Shown piece by piece: positions 25,425 through 33,605 of a stretch of DNA of 64,000 bases. Origin of the DNA: Fluviicoccus keumensis (GTDB lineage: Bacteria > Pseudomonadota > Gammaproteobacteria > Pseudomonadales > Moraxellaceae); assembly GCF_004217445.1 (NCBI RefSeq), contig NZ_SHKX01000016.1, positions 1 through 64,000 of the forward strand, written 5' to 3'. Every line of letters starts with the position of its first letter. The stretch's first letter is position 1. The translations under genes were made by a program, and so were the position numbers. A model generated the notes under the pieces. The model worked only from the letters and a program-made list of their open reading frames with translations. It had not been told where the DNA came from and made no database searches.

Positions 25425-25497
25425 GTAGCCCGCGCGGAAGACGGGGAGGGCCGGTCGGGTTGGCAATGCCGGCGGTCCCGCGCGGGGCGCGGGCTAC
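25425..25497. repeat. Inverted repeat GTAGCCCGCG/CGCGGGCTAC
   Basis: Ten-bp perfect arms at 25425-25434 and 25488-25497 flank a GC-rich centre that itself contains complementary CGCGCGG-type segments. The outer GTAGCCCG sequence is typical of REP-like dispersed elements. Confidence 0.55.
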
Positions 25498-25606
25498 GAA
25501 AAGGGTTGAAAACTATAGCACTCCGCGCCACGGTGTGGCATGGACATGCACAAACAAAATCGGGTTACGGAACCGGTCCCCTTTTTAGGGGGACAGGTTG
25601 AGGGGA

Positions 25607-25641
25607 GACCGGGAAACGGGGAGGGTGTTTGTTTCCCGGTC
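25607..25641. repeat. Strong stem-loop in non-coding gap
   Basis: GACCGGGAAAC at 25607-25617 pairs perfectly with 25631-25641 across a 13-nt loop. Confidence 0.8.
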
Positions 25642-25725
25642 GGGCCGGTTCCTTTTGGGAGACCGGCGCGACACGGTGGTCGGCCCGGGGGCCGGAAGGG
25701 TCCGGTTGGCGGAAGCCCTTGTTGC

Positions 25726-25761
25726 TGCCCTTGCCTCGCGTGGTATGCGCGGGCAAGGGCA
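25726..25761. repeat. Long stem-loop in non-coding gap
   Basis: TGCCCTTGCC, one bulged T and CGCG (25726-25740) pair with CGCG and GGCAAGGGCA (25748-25761) around a 7-nt loop. Confidence 0.8.
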
Positions 25762-25949
25762 CGGTAACCGATGTCCGGGCGGGGGTTAGGCCGCCTTGCC
25801 TGCCGTCCGGTTTCGGGCGGCGATGCAAGTGGGAGACATTAGCATTGAGGGGAGGGGGAGGGCAAGGGTTTGGGATGCCGTTTTTCTATCAATATTTTGA
25901 AAATGTCCATTGAGGCACGATTAACTTGTCCATTATGGGGGGATCCAGA

Positions 25950-26786
25950 TTAGTGGCCAGAGTTCGGGTTTGCTCTTTTTACTGGATGGGCATTGTGATG
26001 AACCCATAAACCCAATTCGCCGACATAGTAGGTATGAAAATCTTCCACATCTATATTGTAAACTGTGACCTTGGCGTCACCATAGAACTCATGTCGAAGG
26101 CCGGTATCACGAATCATCTTCAAAAAATTATGAACCAAAGGGTGTTTTTCAGGGTCTCCATAGATAACGCTATTTCCAAACCTATACATGCTTTCTGGAG
26201 ATAGACAATCATCAAGTCGATCGCCTATGAAATATATAGTCTGTAGATTTCTACGGAAGTCCATAATTAAGCCAGGATCGTAGCCAGTAGGTTTCGCCCA
26301 GAAAACATTCTCAATGTCAGTACTATAAAGGCCTCCAGCCCATATATCTCCAAGAAAGGTTGGACCTTTAGAGATAATGGCGCCCTCCATTCCTCCGACG
26401 TCTTTTGCGAACTGCCAGCCAGGTCCATCATCAGGATTGATCTCGACACCTAAATCATAGCTCATGTCTTCGGCTGTATTCTCGCCGATTCGACTTACCC
26501 AGACTGGATGGTTTTCCGTCAAATAGAGGGTTTCCATTTCATAATGTCCATCTTTGAATCTAGAGGGCAGTCTTGTTACGTGACGGAGTCTGAAGATTTC
26601 CTTTTTTTCCAATGATTTGTAGACGCTAGTAATTCGTTTATATTCCTTGAGACCTTTTTCATTATCCGGGCTGGATAGCACATAGTCACCTATTTCCAGT
26701 TGCTCTATAGGAACTAATCCCTTGTTAGTATGAACCGGCGTCCCTGCGGCAAAACCGGAACCACATGTATTGAGGTTGCTTTGCAT
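25950..26786 (-). CDS. Orphan HINT-domain protein, polymorphic-toxin remnant
   Basis: 278 aa, much more AT-rich than its neighbours. It begins almost directly with a HINT motif (GFAAGTPVHTNKGLVPIEQLEIGDYVLSSP), has the TENHPVWV block near the middle, and ends with VYNIDVEDFHTYYVGELGLWVHHNAH, the usual end of pretoxin-HINT domains. Only 10 residues follow (PVKRANPNSGH), so no toxin domain remains, and an in-frame TAA two codons before the ATG removes any N-terminal delivery part. Cys8 lies three residues before the position where the HINT nucleophile normally precedes Phe. It is probably a displaced or decayed piece of an Rhs/CDI-type toxin gene. Confidence 0.75.
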   Translation of the reverse strand: MQSNLNTCGSGFAAGTPVHTNKGLVPIEQLEIGDYVLSSPDNEKGLKEYKRITSVYKSLEKKEIFRLRHVTRLPSRFKDGHYEMETLYLTENHPVWVSRIGENTAEDMSYDLGVEINPDDGPGWQFAKDVGGMEGAIISKGPTFLGDIWAGGLYSTDIENVFWAKPTGYDPGLIMDFRRNLQTIYFIGDRLDDCLSPESMYRFGNSVIYGDPEKHPLVHNFLKMIRDTGLRHEFYGDAKVTVYNIDVEDFHTYYVGELGLWVHHNAHPVKRANPNSGH

Positions 26787-26866
26787 TCTTTATCTATTCC
26801 GTCAGTTTATGTAGCTCTCGTAGAGCAGATTAATAATGCGCCGGACTCAATCCTTGAAGGGGGAGG

Positions 26867-27475
26867 TTACACATGTCGAATGTGCGCCAACCACTCATCC
26901 ACATCCGCATTCTGCACCCGCTCGTAAATCTCCTCCACCCGCAGCGCCACCCCGATCGACTCCAGCACCAGACTGTCGCCCATGAAATAATTCTCCGGCA
27001 ACCATCCCGACTCGCGCCGCATCACCTCCACATCCACGGCGTCCTGCTCAATCAGCACATATTCCATCAACGTCGGAATCTGCCGGTACGCCGCCCGTTT
27101 AACCGTTTCGTCGCGACGCCGGGTGGAGCGCGAGAGCACCTCTACAATAAGCACCGGCGTCACCAGCATGTTGTCTTCCGCCAGATGCGTGGAGCAGTCA
27201 ACCACTACATCCGGATAGACATAATCGAATCCGCCCAGCGTGGCGGGAAAGCGCAGTTTGGTGCTTTCGGAAAAGACTTCGCAAGGTTTGCCCTTCAGAT
27301 GAGCCGAAATTTCGCGGAACACATTGCCGACAATCCGGCTATGGTTAAAACTGCCGCCGACCATCGCAAACACCTGACCGTCCAGCAATTCGTGGCGGAT
27401 ATCGGTGTCCCGTTCCAGCGCGAAATAGTCGGCTTCGCTGATGGGCGGGTCGATTTGGCGGGCGGTAGAAACCAT
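26867..27475 (-). CDS. Uma2-family restriction-endonuclease-fold protein (DUF820)
   Basis: 202 aa. It follows the Uma2 pattern: YFALERDTDIRHELLDGQVFAM, then HSRIVGNVFREISAHLKGKPCEVF, then DYVYPDVVVDCS and PVLIVEVLSRSTRRRDETVKRAAYRQIPTLMEYVLIE. The D...EV(L) acidic residues and the following Lys fit a PD-(D/E)XK nuclease core. Biological role of the family is unsettled; copies are often mobile or multiplied in genomes. Composition is closer to the host than the neighbouring HINT gene. Confidence 0.88.
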   Translation of the reverse strand: MVSTARQIDPPISEADYFALERDTDIRHELLDGQVFAMVGGSFNHSRIVGNVFREISAHLKGKPCEVFSESTKLRFPATLGGFDYVYPDVVVDCSTHLAEDNMLVTPVLIVEVLSRSTRRRDETVKRAAYRQIPTLMEYVLIEQDAVDVEVMRRESGWLPENYFMGDSLVLESIGVALRVEEIYERVQNADVDEWLAHIRHV

Positions 27476-27580
27476 GAAAGCCTCGTGGGTTGTAATGCAG
27501 CGATTACCTCACGCTATCGAATCTGTTCCTCAAACGCAAGAAAAAGGGCAGCCTCAGCTGCCCTCTCTCCGCAACCAGCC

Positions 27581-28882
27581 TCACTGCTGCTGTTGCTGCA
27601 CCTGCTGTTCCCGCGCCACCGCCCGATAGCCGATATCGCCGCGATGATACTCATCCGCCCACGAAATCCGCTTCACGCCTTCATAGGCATTGCGCTGCGC
27701 CTCGGACACCGTTGCGCCCAAGCCGGTCACGCACAACACGCGCCCGCCATTGGTCACCACCTGACCGTCCTTCAACGCCGTCCCGGCCTGGAAAACCTTC
27801 ACCACCGGGCTGTTGGCGTCGTCGATGCCGGAAATCACATCGCCCTTGCGCACATCATCCGGATAACCCCCGGCGGCCATCACCACGCCCAGCGCCGGAC
27901 GCGGGTCCCATTGCGCTTCGGCGGGCAGTTGACCGGCCAGACCGGCTTCCACCAGCGCCACCAGCGAGCTTTGCAGACGCATCATGATCGGCTGGGTTTC
28001 CGGGTCGCCGAAGCGGCAGTTGAATTCGATCACCTTCGGTGCACCGGAAGCGTCGATCATCAGCCCGGCATACAGGAAACCGGTGTAGGGATGCCCTTCG
28101 GCCGCCATGCCGCGCACGGTCGGCATGATCACTTCGTCCATCACACGCTTGTGCACGGCGGGTGTCACCACCGGGGCGGGGGAGTAAGCACCCATGCCGC
28201 CGGTGTTGGGGCCGGTGTCGGCGTCGCCGATGCGTTTGTGGTCCTGGCTGGTGGCCATCGCCAGCGCGTTGACGCTGTCGACCATGACGATGAAGCTGGC
28301 TTCTTCGCCTTCAAGGAATTCTTCCACCACCACGCGCGCACCGGCCGAACCGAACTTGTTGCCGGACAGCATGTCGATGATGGCGGCTTCGGCTTCTGCC
28401 AGCGTCATCGCCACGATCACTCCCTTACCTGCGGCCAGGCCGTCGGCCTTGATCACGATCGGCGCGCCTTTCTCGCGCACGTAGGCGAGAGCGGCGTCAG
28501 TGTCGGTGAAGACGCTATAGAACGCCGTGGGGATGCCCTGACGCGCCAGGAAGTCCTTGGCGAAGGCCTTGGAACCCTCCAGTTGCGCGGCGAATTGCGT
28601 CGGTCCCCAGATGGGCAGACCGGCGGCGCGGAAGGCGTCGACCACGCCGTTCACCAGCGGGGCTTCCGGGCCGACCAGCGTCAGGTTGACGCCCTGCACC
28701 TGCACGAACTGGATCAGCGCGGTGTTGTCGAGGATATCGAGCGCGATATTTTGGCACTTGGCTTCGGTGGCGGAACCGGCGTTGCCGGGCGCGACAAAAA
28801 CCGTTTCCACGCGCGGGTCCTGCGCGCACTTCCAGGCGAGGGCGTGTTCGCGGCCGCCGGAACCGAGGATCAGGATTTTCAT
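27581..28882 (-). CDS. purD: Phosphoribosylamine-glycine ligase
   Basis: 433 aa from ATG 28882 (the frame open to 28897 begins at TTG). N-terminal MKILILGSGGREHALAWK is the PurD signature; the ATP-grasp core follows (VIKADGLAAGKGVIVAMTLAEAEAAI, VVVEEFLEGEEASFIVMVD) and GGMGAYSPAPV. It joins glycine to 5-phosphoribosylamine in purine synthesis. The C-terminus has an unusual Gln-rich tail (EQQVQQQQQ). It lies downstream of purH on the same strand with 177 bp holding two CCCTCTCCC-type repeats. Confidence 0.97.
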   Translation of the reverse strand: MKILILGSGGREHALAWKCAQDPRVETVFVAPGNAGSATEAKCQNIALDILDNTALIQFVQVQGVNLTLVGPEAPLVNGVVDAFRAAGLPIWGPTQFAAQLEGSKAFAKDFLARQGIPTAFYSVFTDTDAALAYVREKGAPIVIKADGLAAGKGVIVAMTLAEAEAAIIDMLSGNKFGSAGARVVVEEFLEGEEASFIVMVDSVNALAMATSQDHKRIGDADTGPNTGGMGAYSPAPVVTPAVHKRVMDEVIMPTVRGMAAEGHPYTGFLYAGLMIDASGAPKVIEFNCRFGDPETQPIMMRLQSSLVALVEAGLAGQLPAEAQWDPRPALGVVMAAGGYPDDVRKGDVISGIDDANSPVVKVFQAGTALKDGQVVTNGGRVLCVTGLGATVSEAQRNAYEGVKRISWADEYHRGDIGYRAVAREQQVQQQQQ

Positions 28883-28927
28883 GGGAGATGTCCCCAAAAT
28901 ATGTGAATTATTAAGTCACGGGGTATT

Positions 28928-28950
28928 CCCTCTCCCCACGGGGGAGAGGG
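28928..28950. repeat. Dispersed inverted repeat, CCCTCTCCC family (copy 2)
   Basis: CCCTCTCCCC-acg-GGGGAGAGGG, perfect 10-bp arms, then a second GGGAGAGGGG. Located between purH and purD. Confidence 0.75.
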
Positions 28951-29011
28951 TTAGGGAGAGGGGGGACGGCATTGGCAACGAAAACGGCTTGTGTTCGGGC
29001 CGCTTTCCGCA

Positions 29012-29049
29012 CCCCTCTCCCCGGCCCTCTCCCCCAAGGGGAGAGGGGG
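29012..29049. repeat. Dispersed inverted repeat, CCCTCTCCC family (copy 3)
   Basis: CCCCTCTCCCC then CCCTCTCCCCC-aa-GGGGAGAGGGGG, adjacent to the purH 3' end and 60 bp from copy 2. Confidence 0.75.
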
Positions 29050-29059
29050 TTACATCACA

Positions 29060-30634
29060 TCAGTGCCGGAAATGCCGCATTCCCGTAAACACCATCGCCA
29101 TGCCATGTTCATCGGCGGCGGCAATCACTTCCGCGTCGCGCATGGAGCCGCCCGGCTGGATGACGCAGCTGATGCCGACCTTGGCGGCGTTGTCGATGCC
29201 GTCGCGGAACGGGAAGAAGGCGTCCGAGGCCATCACCGAACCGGCGACCTGCAGCCCGGCGTGCTCGGCCTTGATGGCGGCGATACGGGCGGAGTTCACA
29301 CGGCTCATCTGGCCCGCGCCGACGCCGATGGTCTGGCGGTTCTTGGCGTAGACGATGGCGTTGGACTTCACGTACTTTGCCACCTTCCAGGCGAAGATCA
29401 GGTCATGAATCTCGGCTTCGGTCGGGGCGCGCTTGGTCACGATCTTCAGGTCGGACTCGCCGATCATGCCCAGGTCGGCATCCTGCACCAGCAGGCCGCC
29501 GTTGACGCGCTTGTAGTCCAGACCGGCAATGCGCTCGGCCGGGGCGGGCAGGGCGCCGCAGGTCAGCACGCGCACGTTCTGCTTGGCGGCGGTCACGGCC
29601 AGGGCTTCGGCGCTGACGGACGGGGCGATGATCACTTCCACGAACTGGCGGTCGACAATCGCCTTGGCGGTGGCGGCGTCCAGTTCGCGGTTGAAGGCGA
29701 TGATGCCGCCGAACGCGGATTCCGGGTCAGTGGCGTAGGCCAGGTCATAGGCCTTGCCGATGCCGCCCTCGGCGTCCGGCACCACGGCCACGCCGCAGGG
29801 GTTGGCGTGCTTGACGATGACGCAGGCGGGCTTGACGAAGGACTTCACGCATTCCAGCGCGGCGTCGGTGTCGGCGATGTTGTTGTACGACAGCTCCTTG
29901 CCCTGCAGCTGCTTCGAAGTGGCGACGCTGGCTTCCTTGGCGTTCGATTCGACATAGAAGGCGGCCTTCTGGTGCGGGTTCTCGCCGTAGCGCAGGTCCT
30001 GCGCCTTGTTGAATTGCAGGTTGAAGGTGCGCGGGAATTGCTGGGCCGGTTCGGTGACCAGCTTGCCGAGGTGATTGGCGATCATGCCGTCATACTGGGC
30101 GGTGTGTTCGAAGGCTTTCACGGCCAGGTCGAAGCGGGTGGCTTGCGACAGGCCGCCGGTGCTCTTGATCTCGTCAATGACGCGGCCGTAATCGGAGGCG
30201 TTGACGACGATGCCGACGTGGGCATTGTTCTTGGCGGCGGAACGGACCATGGTCGGGCCGCCGATGTCGATGTTCTCGATGGCGTCTTCCAGCGTGCAGC
30301 CGGGCTTGGCGATGGTCGCGGCGAAGGGGTAGAGGTTCACCACCACCAGGTCGATGCGGCCGATGCCGTGCTGTTCCATCACGCCGTCATCCTGGCCGCG
30401 ACGGCCGAGGATGCCGCCGTGGATTTTCGGGTGCAGCGTCTTGACGCGGCCGTCCATCATTTCCGGGAAGCCGGTGTACTCGGCCACTTCCTGTACGGCA
30501 ATGCCGTTGTCCTTGATCAGTTTGTAGGTGCCGCCGGTGGAGAGCAGCGCAACGCCGCAGGCGGCCAGTTCACGGGCCAGTTCTACAATGCCGGTCTTGT
30601 CGGACACGGACAGCAACGCACGAGTGACTTGCAT
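29060..30634 (-). CDS. purH: AICAR transformylase/IMP cyclohydrolase
   Basis: 524 aa. The N-terminal IMP cyclohydrolase (MGS-like) domain shows ALLSVSDKTGIVELARELAACGVALLSTGGT and RVKTLHPKIHGGILGRR; the transformylase part has DLRYGENPHQKAAFY, KHANPCGVAV and the C-terminal SDAFFPFRDGIDNAAKVGISCVIQPGGSMRDAEVI. It carries out the last two steps of IMP synthesis. It stands between fis and purD on the minus strand; the fis terminator lies 46 bp upstream of its start. Confidence 0.98.
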   Translation of the reverse strand: MQVTRALLSVSDKTGIVELARELAACGVALLSTGGTYKLIKDNGIAVQEVAEYTGFPEMMDGRVKTLHPKIHGGILGRRGQDDGVMEQHGIGRIDLVVVNLYPFAATIAKPGCTLEDAIENIDIGGPTMVRSAAKNNAHVGIVVNASDYGRVIDEIKSTGGLSQATRFDLAVKAFEHTAQYDGMIANHLGKLVTEPAQQFPRTFNLQFNKAQDLRYGENPHQKAAFYVESNAKEASVATSKQLQGKELSYNNIADTDAALECVKSFVKPACVIVKHANPCGVAVVPDAEGGIGKAYDLAYATDPESAFGGIIAFNRELDAATAKAIVDRQFVEVIIAPSVSAEALAVTAAKQNVRVLTCGALPAPAERIAGLDYKRVNGGLLVQDADLGMIGESDLKIVTKRAPTEAEIHDLIFAWKVAKYVKSNAIVYAKNRQTIGVGAGQMSRVNSARIAAIKAEHAGLQVAGSVMASDAFFPFRDGIDNAAKVGISCVIQPGGSMRDAEVIAAADEHGMAMVFTGMRHFRH

Positions 30635-30679
30635 GGCGATTCCCGAAGAAATTCAAAAGAAAGTGAAGGGATAACCCTG

Positions 30680-30712
30680 AAAAAGAAAAGGGCAATTCTA
30701 GCCGAATTGCCC
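30680..30712 (-). terminator. Rho-independent terminator of dusB-fis
   Basis: GGGCAATTC-ggcta-GAATTGCCC (30690-30712, minus strand) is followed by TTTTCTTTTT. It lies 19 bp past the fis stop at 30731. Confidence 0.85.
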
Positions 30713-30730
30713 TGAAAAAATGACCAATAA

Positions 30731-31003
30731 TCAGTCAGAGATAAAGCCGTGTGTTTTCATCTTCTTGCGCAGCGTGCCGCGGTTCAGACCCAGGATCTGG
30801 GCTGCCTTGGTCTGGTTGCCGCGAGTGTATTCCAACACCACGGACAACAGCGGGCGTTCCACTTCGGCCAGCACCAGTTCGTAGACTTCACACGGCTTTT
30901 CGCCGTTGAGTTGGCCGAAATAGTGACGCATGGCGCGCTCGACATGCACGCGCAGGGCGGCATCGGTCTGGGGAACGGGAATCGAAGACTTCAAACTGCT
31001 CAT
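30731..31003 (-). CDS. fis: Nucleoid protein Fis
   Basis: 90 aa. The C-terminal helix-turn-helix YTRGNQTKAAQILGLNRGTLRKKMKTHGF is the Fis signature, preceded by PLLSVVLEYTRGN. Fis bends DNA and activates stable-RNA promoters. It follows dusB by 13 nt, the classical dusB-fis operon. Confidence 0.97.
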   Translation of the reverse strand: MSSLKSSIPVPQTDAALRVHVERAMRHYFGQLNGEKPCEVYELVLAEVERPLLSVVLEYTRGNQTKAAQILGLNRGTLRKKMKTHGFISD

Positions 31004-31016
31004 AATGACCCTACTA

Positions 31017-32012
31017 CTACGAGATAACGGGGAAACCTTCCCGGCAGGACGCCTGGAAGGCTTGCACGGCGGCGCGTTGCGCCTGGCCGGTGGTCAGTGC
31101 GTGAAAGCGGCGGACAAAGTCGCGCCCCTGTTCCCAATACTGCGCATACCAGCCAATATGTTTGCGGGCAAAGCGGACACCCAGCTCCTCTCCATAAAAA
31201 GCATGCAAGGCGGCCAGGTGGTCCAGGCTGACTTGAATCTGATCGGAAAGGTCCGGGGGTGACAGCAGTATGCGGGTACTCAGGAAATGGCGAATTTCAC
31301 GAAAAATCCACGGCCGACCGTGTGCGGCGCGGCCCAGCATAATACCATCACAGCCCGTTTGTTGCAGCACTGTTAACGCTTTTTCCGGCGAGTTGATGTC
31401 GCCATTTGCCAAGACCGGAATGCTGACAGCCTGCTTGATCGCAGCCACGGTGTCGTATTCGGCCTGGCCTTCATATTTGTCCGCCCGCGTGCGGCCGTGA
31501 ATGACCAGCATGCGGATGCCGGCGTCCTCGGCGATGCGCGCGATGGTGACGCCGTTGCGGTTGTCTCGGTTCCAGCCGGTGCGCGTCTTCAGCGTCACCG
31601 GCACATCCACGGCCTGGACCACGGCGTGCAGGATGTCGGCGACCAGGGCCTCGTCCTGCATCAGCGCCGACCCGGCCAGGCGGTTGCAAACCTTCTTCGC
31701 CGGGCAGCCCATGTTGATGTCGATGATCTGCGCGCCGCGTTCGACATTGAGGCGGGCGGCCTCGGCCATCATTACCGGGTCATAGCCCAGGATCTGCACC
31801 GAGCGCGGCCCCGGCTCGCCTTCATGGTTAAGGCGGAAGCTGGACTTGGCGGTGTGCCACAGCCGCGAATCCGAGGTGACCATCTCCGACACGGTATAAC
31901 CGGCTCCCTGGTCGCGGCAGATCTGCCGGAACGGACGATCGGTGACGCCCGCCATCGGGGCGAGGGCGATCGGGTCGATCCGGTACGGGCCGATAGCGAC
32001 GGGGGAGAGCAT
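31017..32012 (-). CDS. dusB: tRNA-dihydrouridine synthase B
   Basis: 331 aa, the normal DusB length. PIALAPMAGVTDRPFRQICRD binds FMN, INMGCPAKKVCNRLAGSALM has the catalytic Cys, and TLKTRTGWNRDNRNGVTIA and IHGRTRADKYEG are conserved. The enzyme reduces uridines in the tRNA D-loop. ATG 32012 is used; the frame continues to a TTG at 32057 without support. No clear Shine-Dalgarno is visible before it. Confidence 0.95.
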   Translation of the reverse strand: MLSPVAIGPYRIDPIALAPMAGVTDRPFRQICRDQGAGYTVSEMVTSDSRLWHTAKSSFRLNHEGEPGPRSVQILGYDPVMMAEAARLNVERGAQIIDINMGCPAKKVCNRLAGSALMQDEALVADILHAVVQAVDVPVTLKTRTGWNRDNRNGVTIARIAEDAGIRMLVIHGRTRADKYEGQAEYDTVAAIKQAVSIPVLANGDINSPEKALTVLQQTGCDGIMLGRAAHGRPWIFREIRHFLSTRILLSPPDLSDQIQVSLDHLAALHAFYGEELGVRFARKHIGWYAQYWEQGRDFVRRFHALTTGQAQRAAVQAFQASCREGFPVIS

Positions 32013-32155
32013 GAATGGATGGTCAGGCCGGGGAAAACGGCGCGCATCATACCGCAAAGCGGCGGCAAGAGAGAGTGTTTTTTAGGCGAAAAACGGAAAT
32101 ACTTTGGTACGCCGGTACGAGGTCGTCGCAGACCCTCGTCCCGGCATGGCAAGGC

Positions 32156-33568
32156 TTAGAGCAAGGGCTCCATCCGGTAGCCGAAGAAGGGAGCGTCCGG
32201 CTTGACCAGCGCCAGTTCCACATGAATCGGGGTGTCTGGCGGAATACGGCGCAAGTTCGAGAAGTCGCTGGGCAGATATTCCTTGGGAGTGAACACCCGG
32301 CCGGCCACAATGCCCCCTTTCTTGTCCAGCAGCACCAGCTTCAGGGCGGGCAACGGCTGGGTAAAGCTGGCCTTGTTGTAAAGAATGGCATCCGCCTGCA
32401 AGGCATTGGCGACCTCCGGATGCTTGCGCACCACCAGCTTGTTGATGTTGAGCAGCTTGGTGTCCGGAGGCGATGGCAGCTCGCATTTGAACGTGTCGCA
32501 CAGTTGAACCATTCTGGGACGGGTATCCGCGGAAATGGCGAGCGCGTCAAAGTTGAAGTAGACATATTGCGCAATCAGGGCTGCCGCCGCCAATATGCAA
32601 AGCACGGACCATGTGAAATAGTAGCTCCAGTTCACCGACAGATGCCGGTGATGGTGGATCTCAACCGGAAGCGAAGCCTGGGTTTGAGACAACGTCGGCG
32701 CACTGTTGCTGTTAAGGAAGTTCAGCAGGTCATCATCAGACGCAGACTTGTCTTCGGACTCGCTCTTCTCGTTCGGACGGCGGGTCGAGGTTCGCTGGGC
32801 GGACGCGCCTGCCGCAGTTGCGGACACGGCCGGTGTTGCGGCTTCACGCGGCGTTTCCCTGGGCAGATCCCGCGGCGGCTCCTTCGGCTTCTTGCCGGGG
32901 GTAACCACCTCCATGCTGTAATTCTTGGCCTGTTCCTTCTTTTCCTCTTCGGCGATTTCCGACAAAAGCGCGGTTGCCCAACTGTCGTCGGCGGCATCCT
33001 TGATTTTTTCGACCTCGCCGGGACCGCGCAGCTGATGGCCTTCAGAGGGTTTTTCCTGCCAGGCCTCGTGCAGCATGTCGCTCAATTCATCATCGAACAG
33101 GGGCTTCTTCGTCTTGGCAGCCGGGGCGGATACCGGAGGGGGCGTCGGCTCGCGGGGCGGTGCGGCGGGGACGGCTTCTTCCGTCCCGCTGGCGTCGGTT
33201 TGCTCCCCATTGGCTTCTTGCTTGCCGCCGATCAGGTTGAACGCCCAGGAGTCATCTTCCAGCTTTTTCTTCTTGGCGCGCTGGCCGATAGGCTGATCTT
33301 CAGGTTTGATGACGGCGCTCTGTGTCTTGGCGACAATGGGCGGAGCTACCGGTTTGGCCGGTGCGGGCGTCGGCGCTGCCGGGGCAGGTTTGGCGGGAGC
33401 CGGCTTGGATGGGGCTGCCGCCGATCCGGTAACAATGTTCTGGTCGGCCCGGAAGACTTGCAGACAGGAACCGCAACGCACATGACCGCCGCGGGCGGCC
33501 AGTTGGGCGTCGGTGATATTGAATACGCTGTTACAGAACGGGCATCGTGTCTGTTTGGTTTCGCTCAT
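32156..33568 (-). CDS. Zinc-ribbon/DUF3426 membrane protein
   Basis: 470 aa. The N-terminal MJ0042-type zinc ribbon has CPFCNSVF and CGSCLQVF. A long Pro/Ala/Lys/Glu-rich, probably disordered, cytoplasmic stretch follows to about residue 310. One membrane segment (WSVLCILAAAALIAQYVYF) leads to a C-terminal DUF3426 domain of about 140 residues outside the membrane. It is directly downstream of prmA (37-bp gap), an order common in betaproteobacteria. Function is unknown. Confidence 0.88.
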   Translation of the reverse strand: MSETKQTRCPFCNSVFNITDAQLAARGGHVRCGSCLQVFRADQNIVTGSAAAPSKPAPAKPAPAAPTPAPAKPVAPPIVAKTQSAVIKPEDQPIGQRAKKKKLEDDSWAFNLIGGKQEANGEQTDASGTEEAVPAAPPREPTPPPVSAPAAKTKKPLFDDELSDMLHEAWQEKPSEGHQLRGPGEVEKIKDAADDSWATALLSEIAEEEKKEQAKNYSMEVVTPGKKPKEPPRDLPRETPREAATPAVSATAAGASAQRTSTRRPNEKSESEDKSASDDDLLNFLNSNSAPTLSQTQASLPVEIHHHRHLSVNWSYYFTWSVLCILAAAALIAQYVYFNFDALAISADTRPRMVQLCDTFKCELPSPPDTKLLNINKLVVRKHPEVANALQADAILYNKASFTQPLPALKLVLLDKKGGIVAGRVFTPKEYLPSDFSNLRRIPPDTPIHVELALVKPDAPFFGYRMEPLL

Positions 33569-33605
33569 AGTCCCTCAAGCTCCGGGCTCTGGTTCCACAT
33601 GTCAG

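Larger units (their letters stand above)
25387..25949. other. Non-coding gap with serial hairpins
   Basis: No convincing gene. From 25425 to 25497 GTAGCCCGCG faces its complement CGCGGGCTAC. From 25571 to 25821 at least five stem-loops follow: 25571-25599, 25607-25641 (perfect 11-bp arms, GACCGGGAAAC), 25644-25667, 25726-25761 (about 14 bp with one bulge) and 25802-25821. The plus strand is strongly G-rich. After 25880 composition turns AT-rich, and TGTCCATT occurs twice (25904 and 25927). The promoter of maeB should lie near 25500-25560. Confidence 0.7.

Noticed and set aside
23503..25428. Open frame of 641 codons on the plus strand
   Set aside because: Antisense to maeB and compositionally a shadow.
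26873..28906. Open frame of 677 codons on the plus strand
   Set aside because: Antisense to the Uma2 and purD genes; no recognisable domain.
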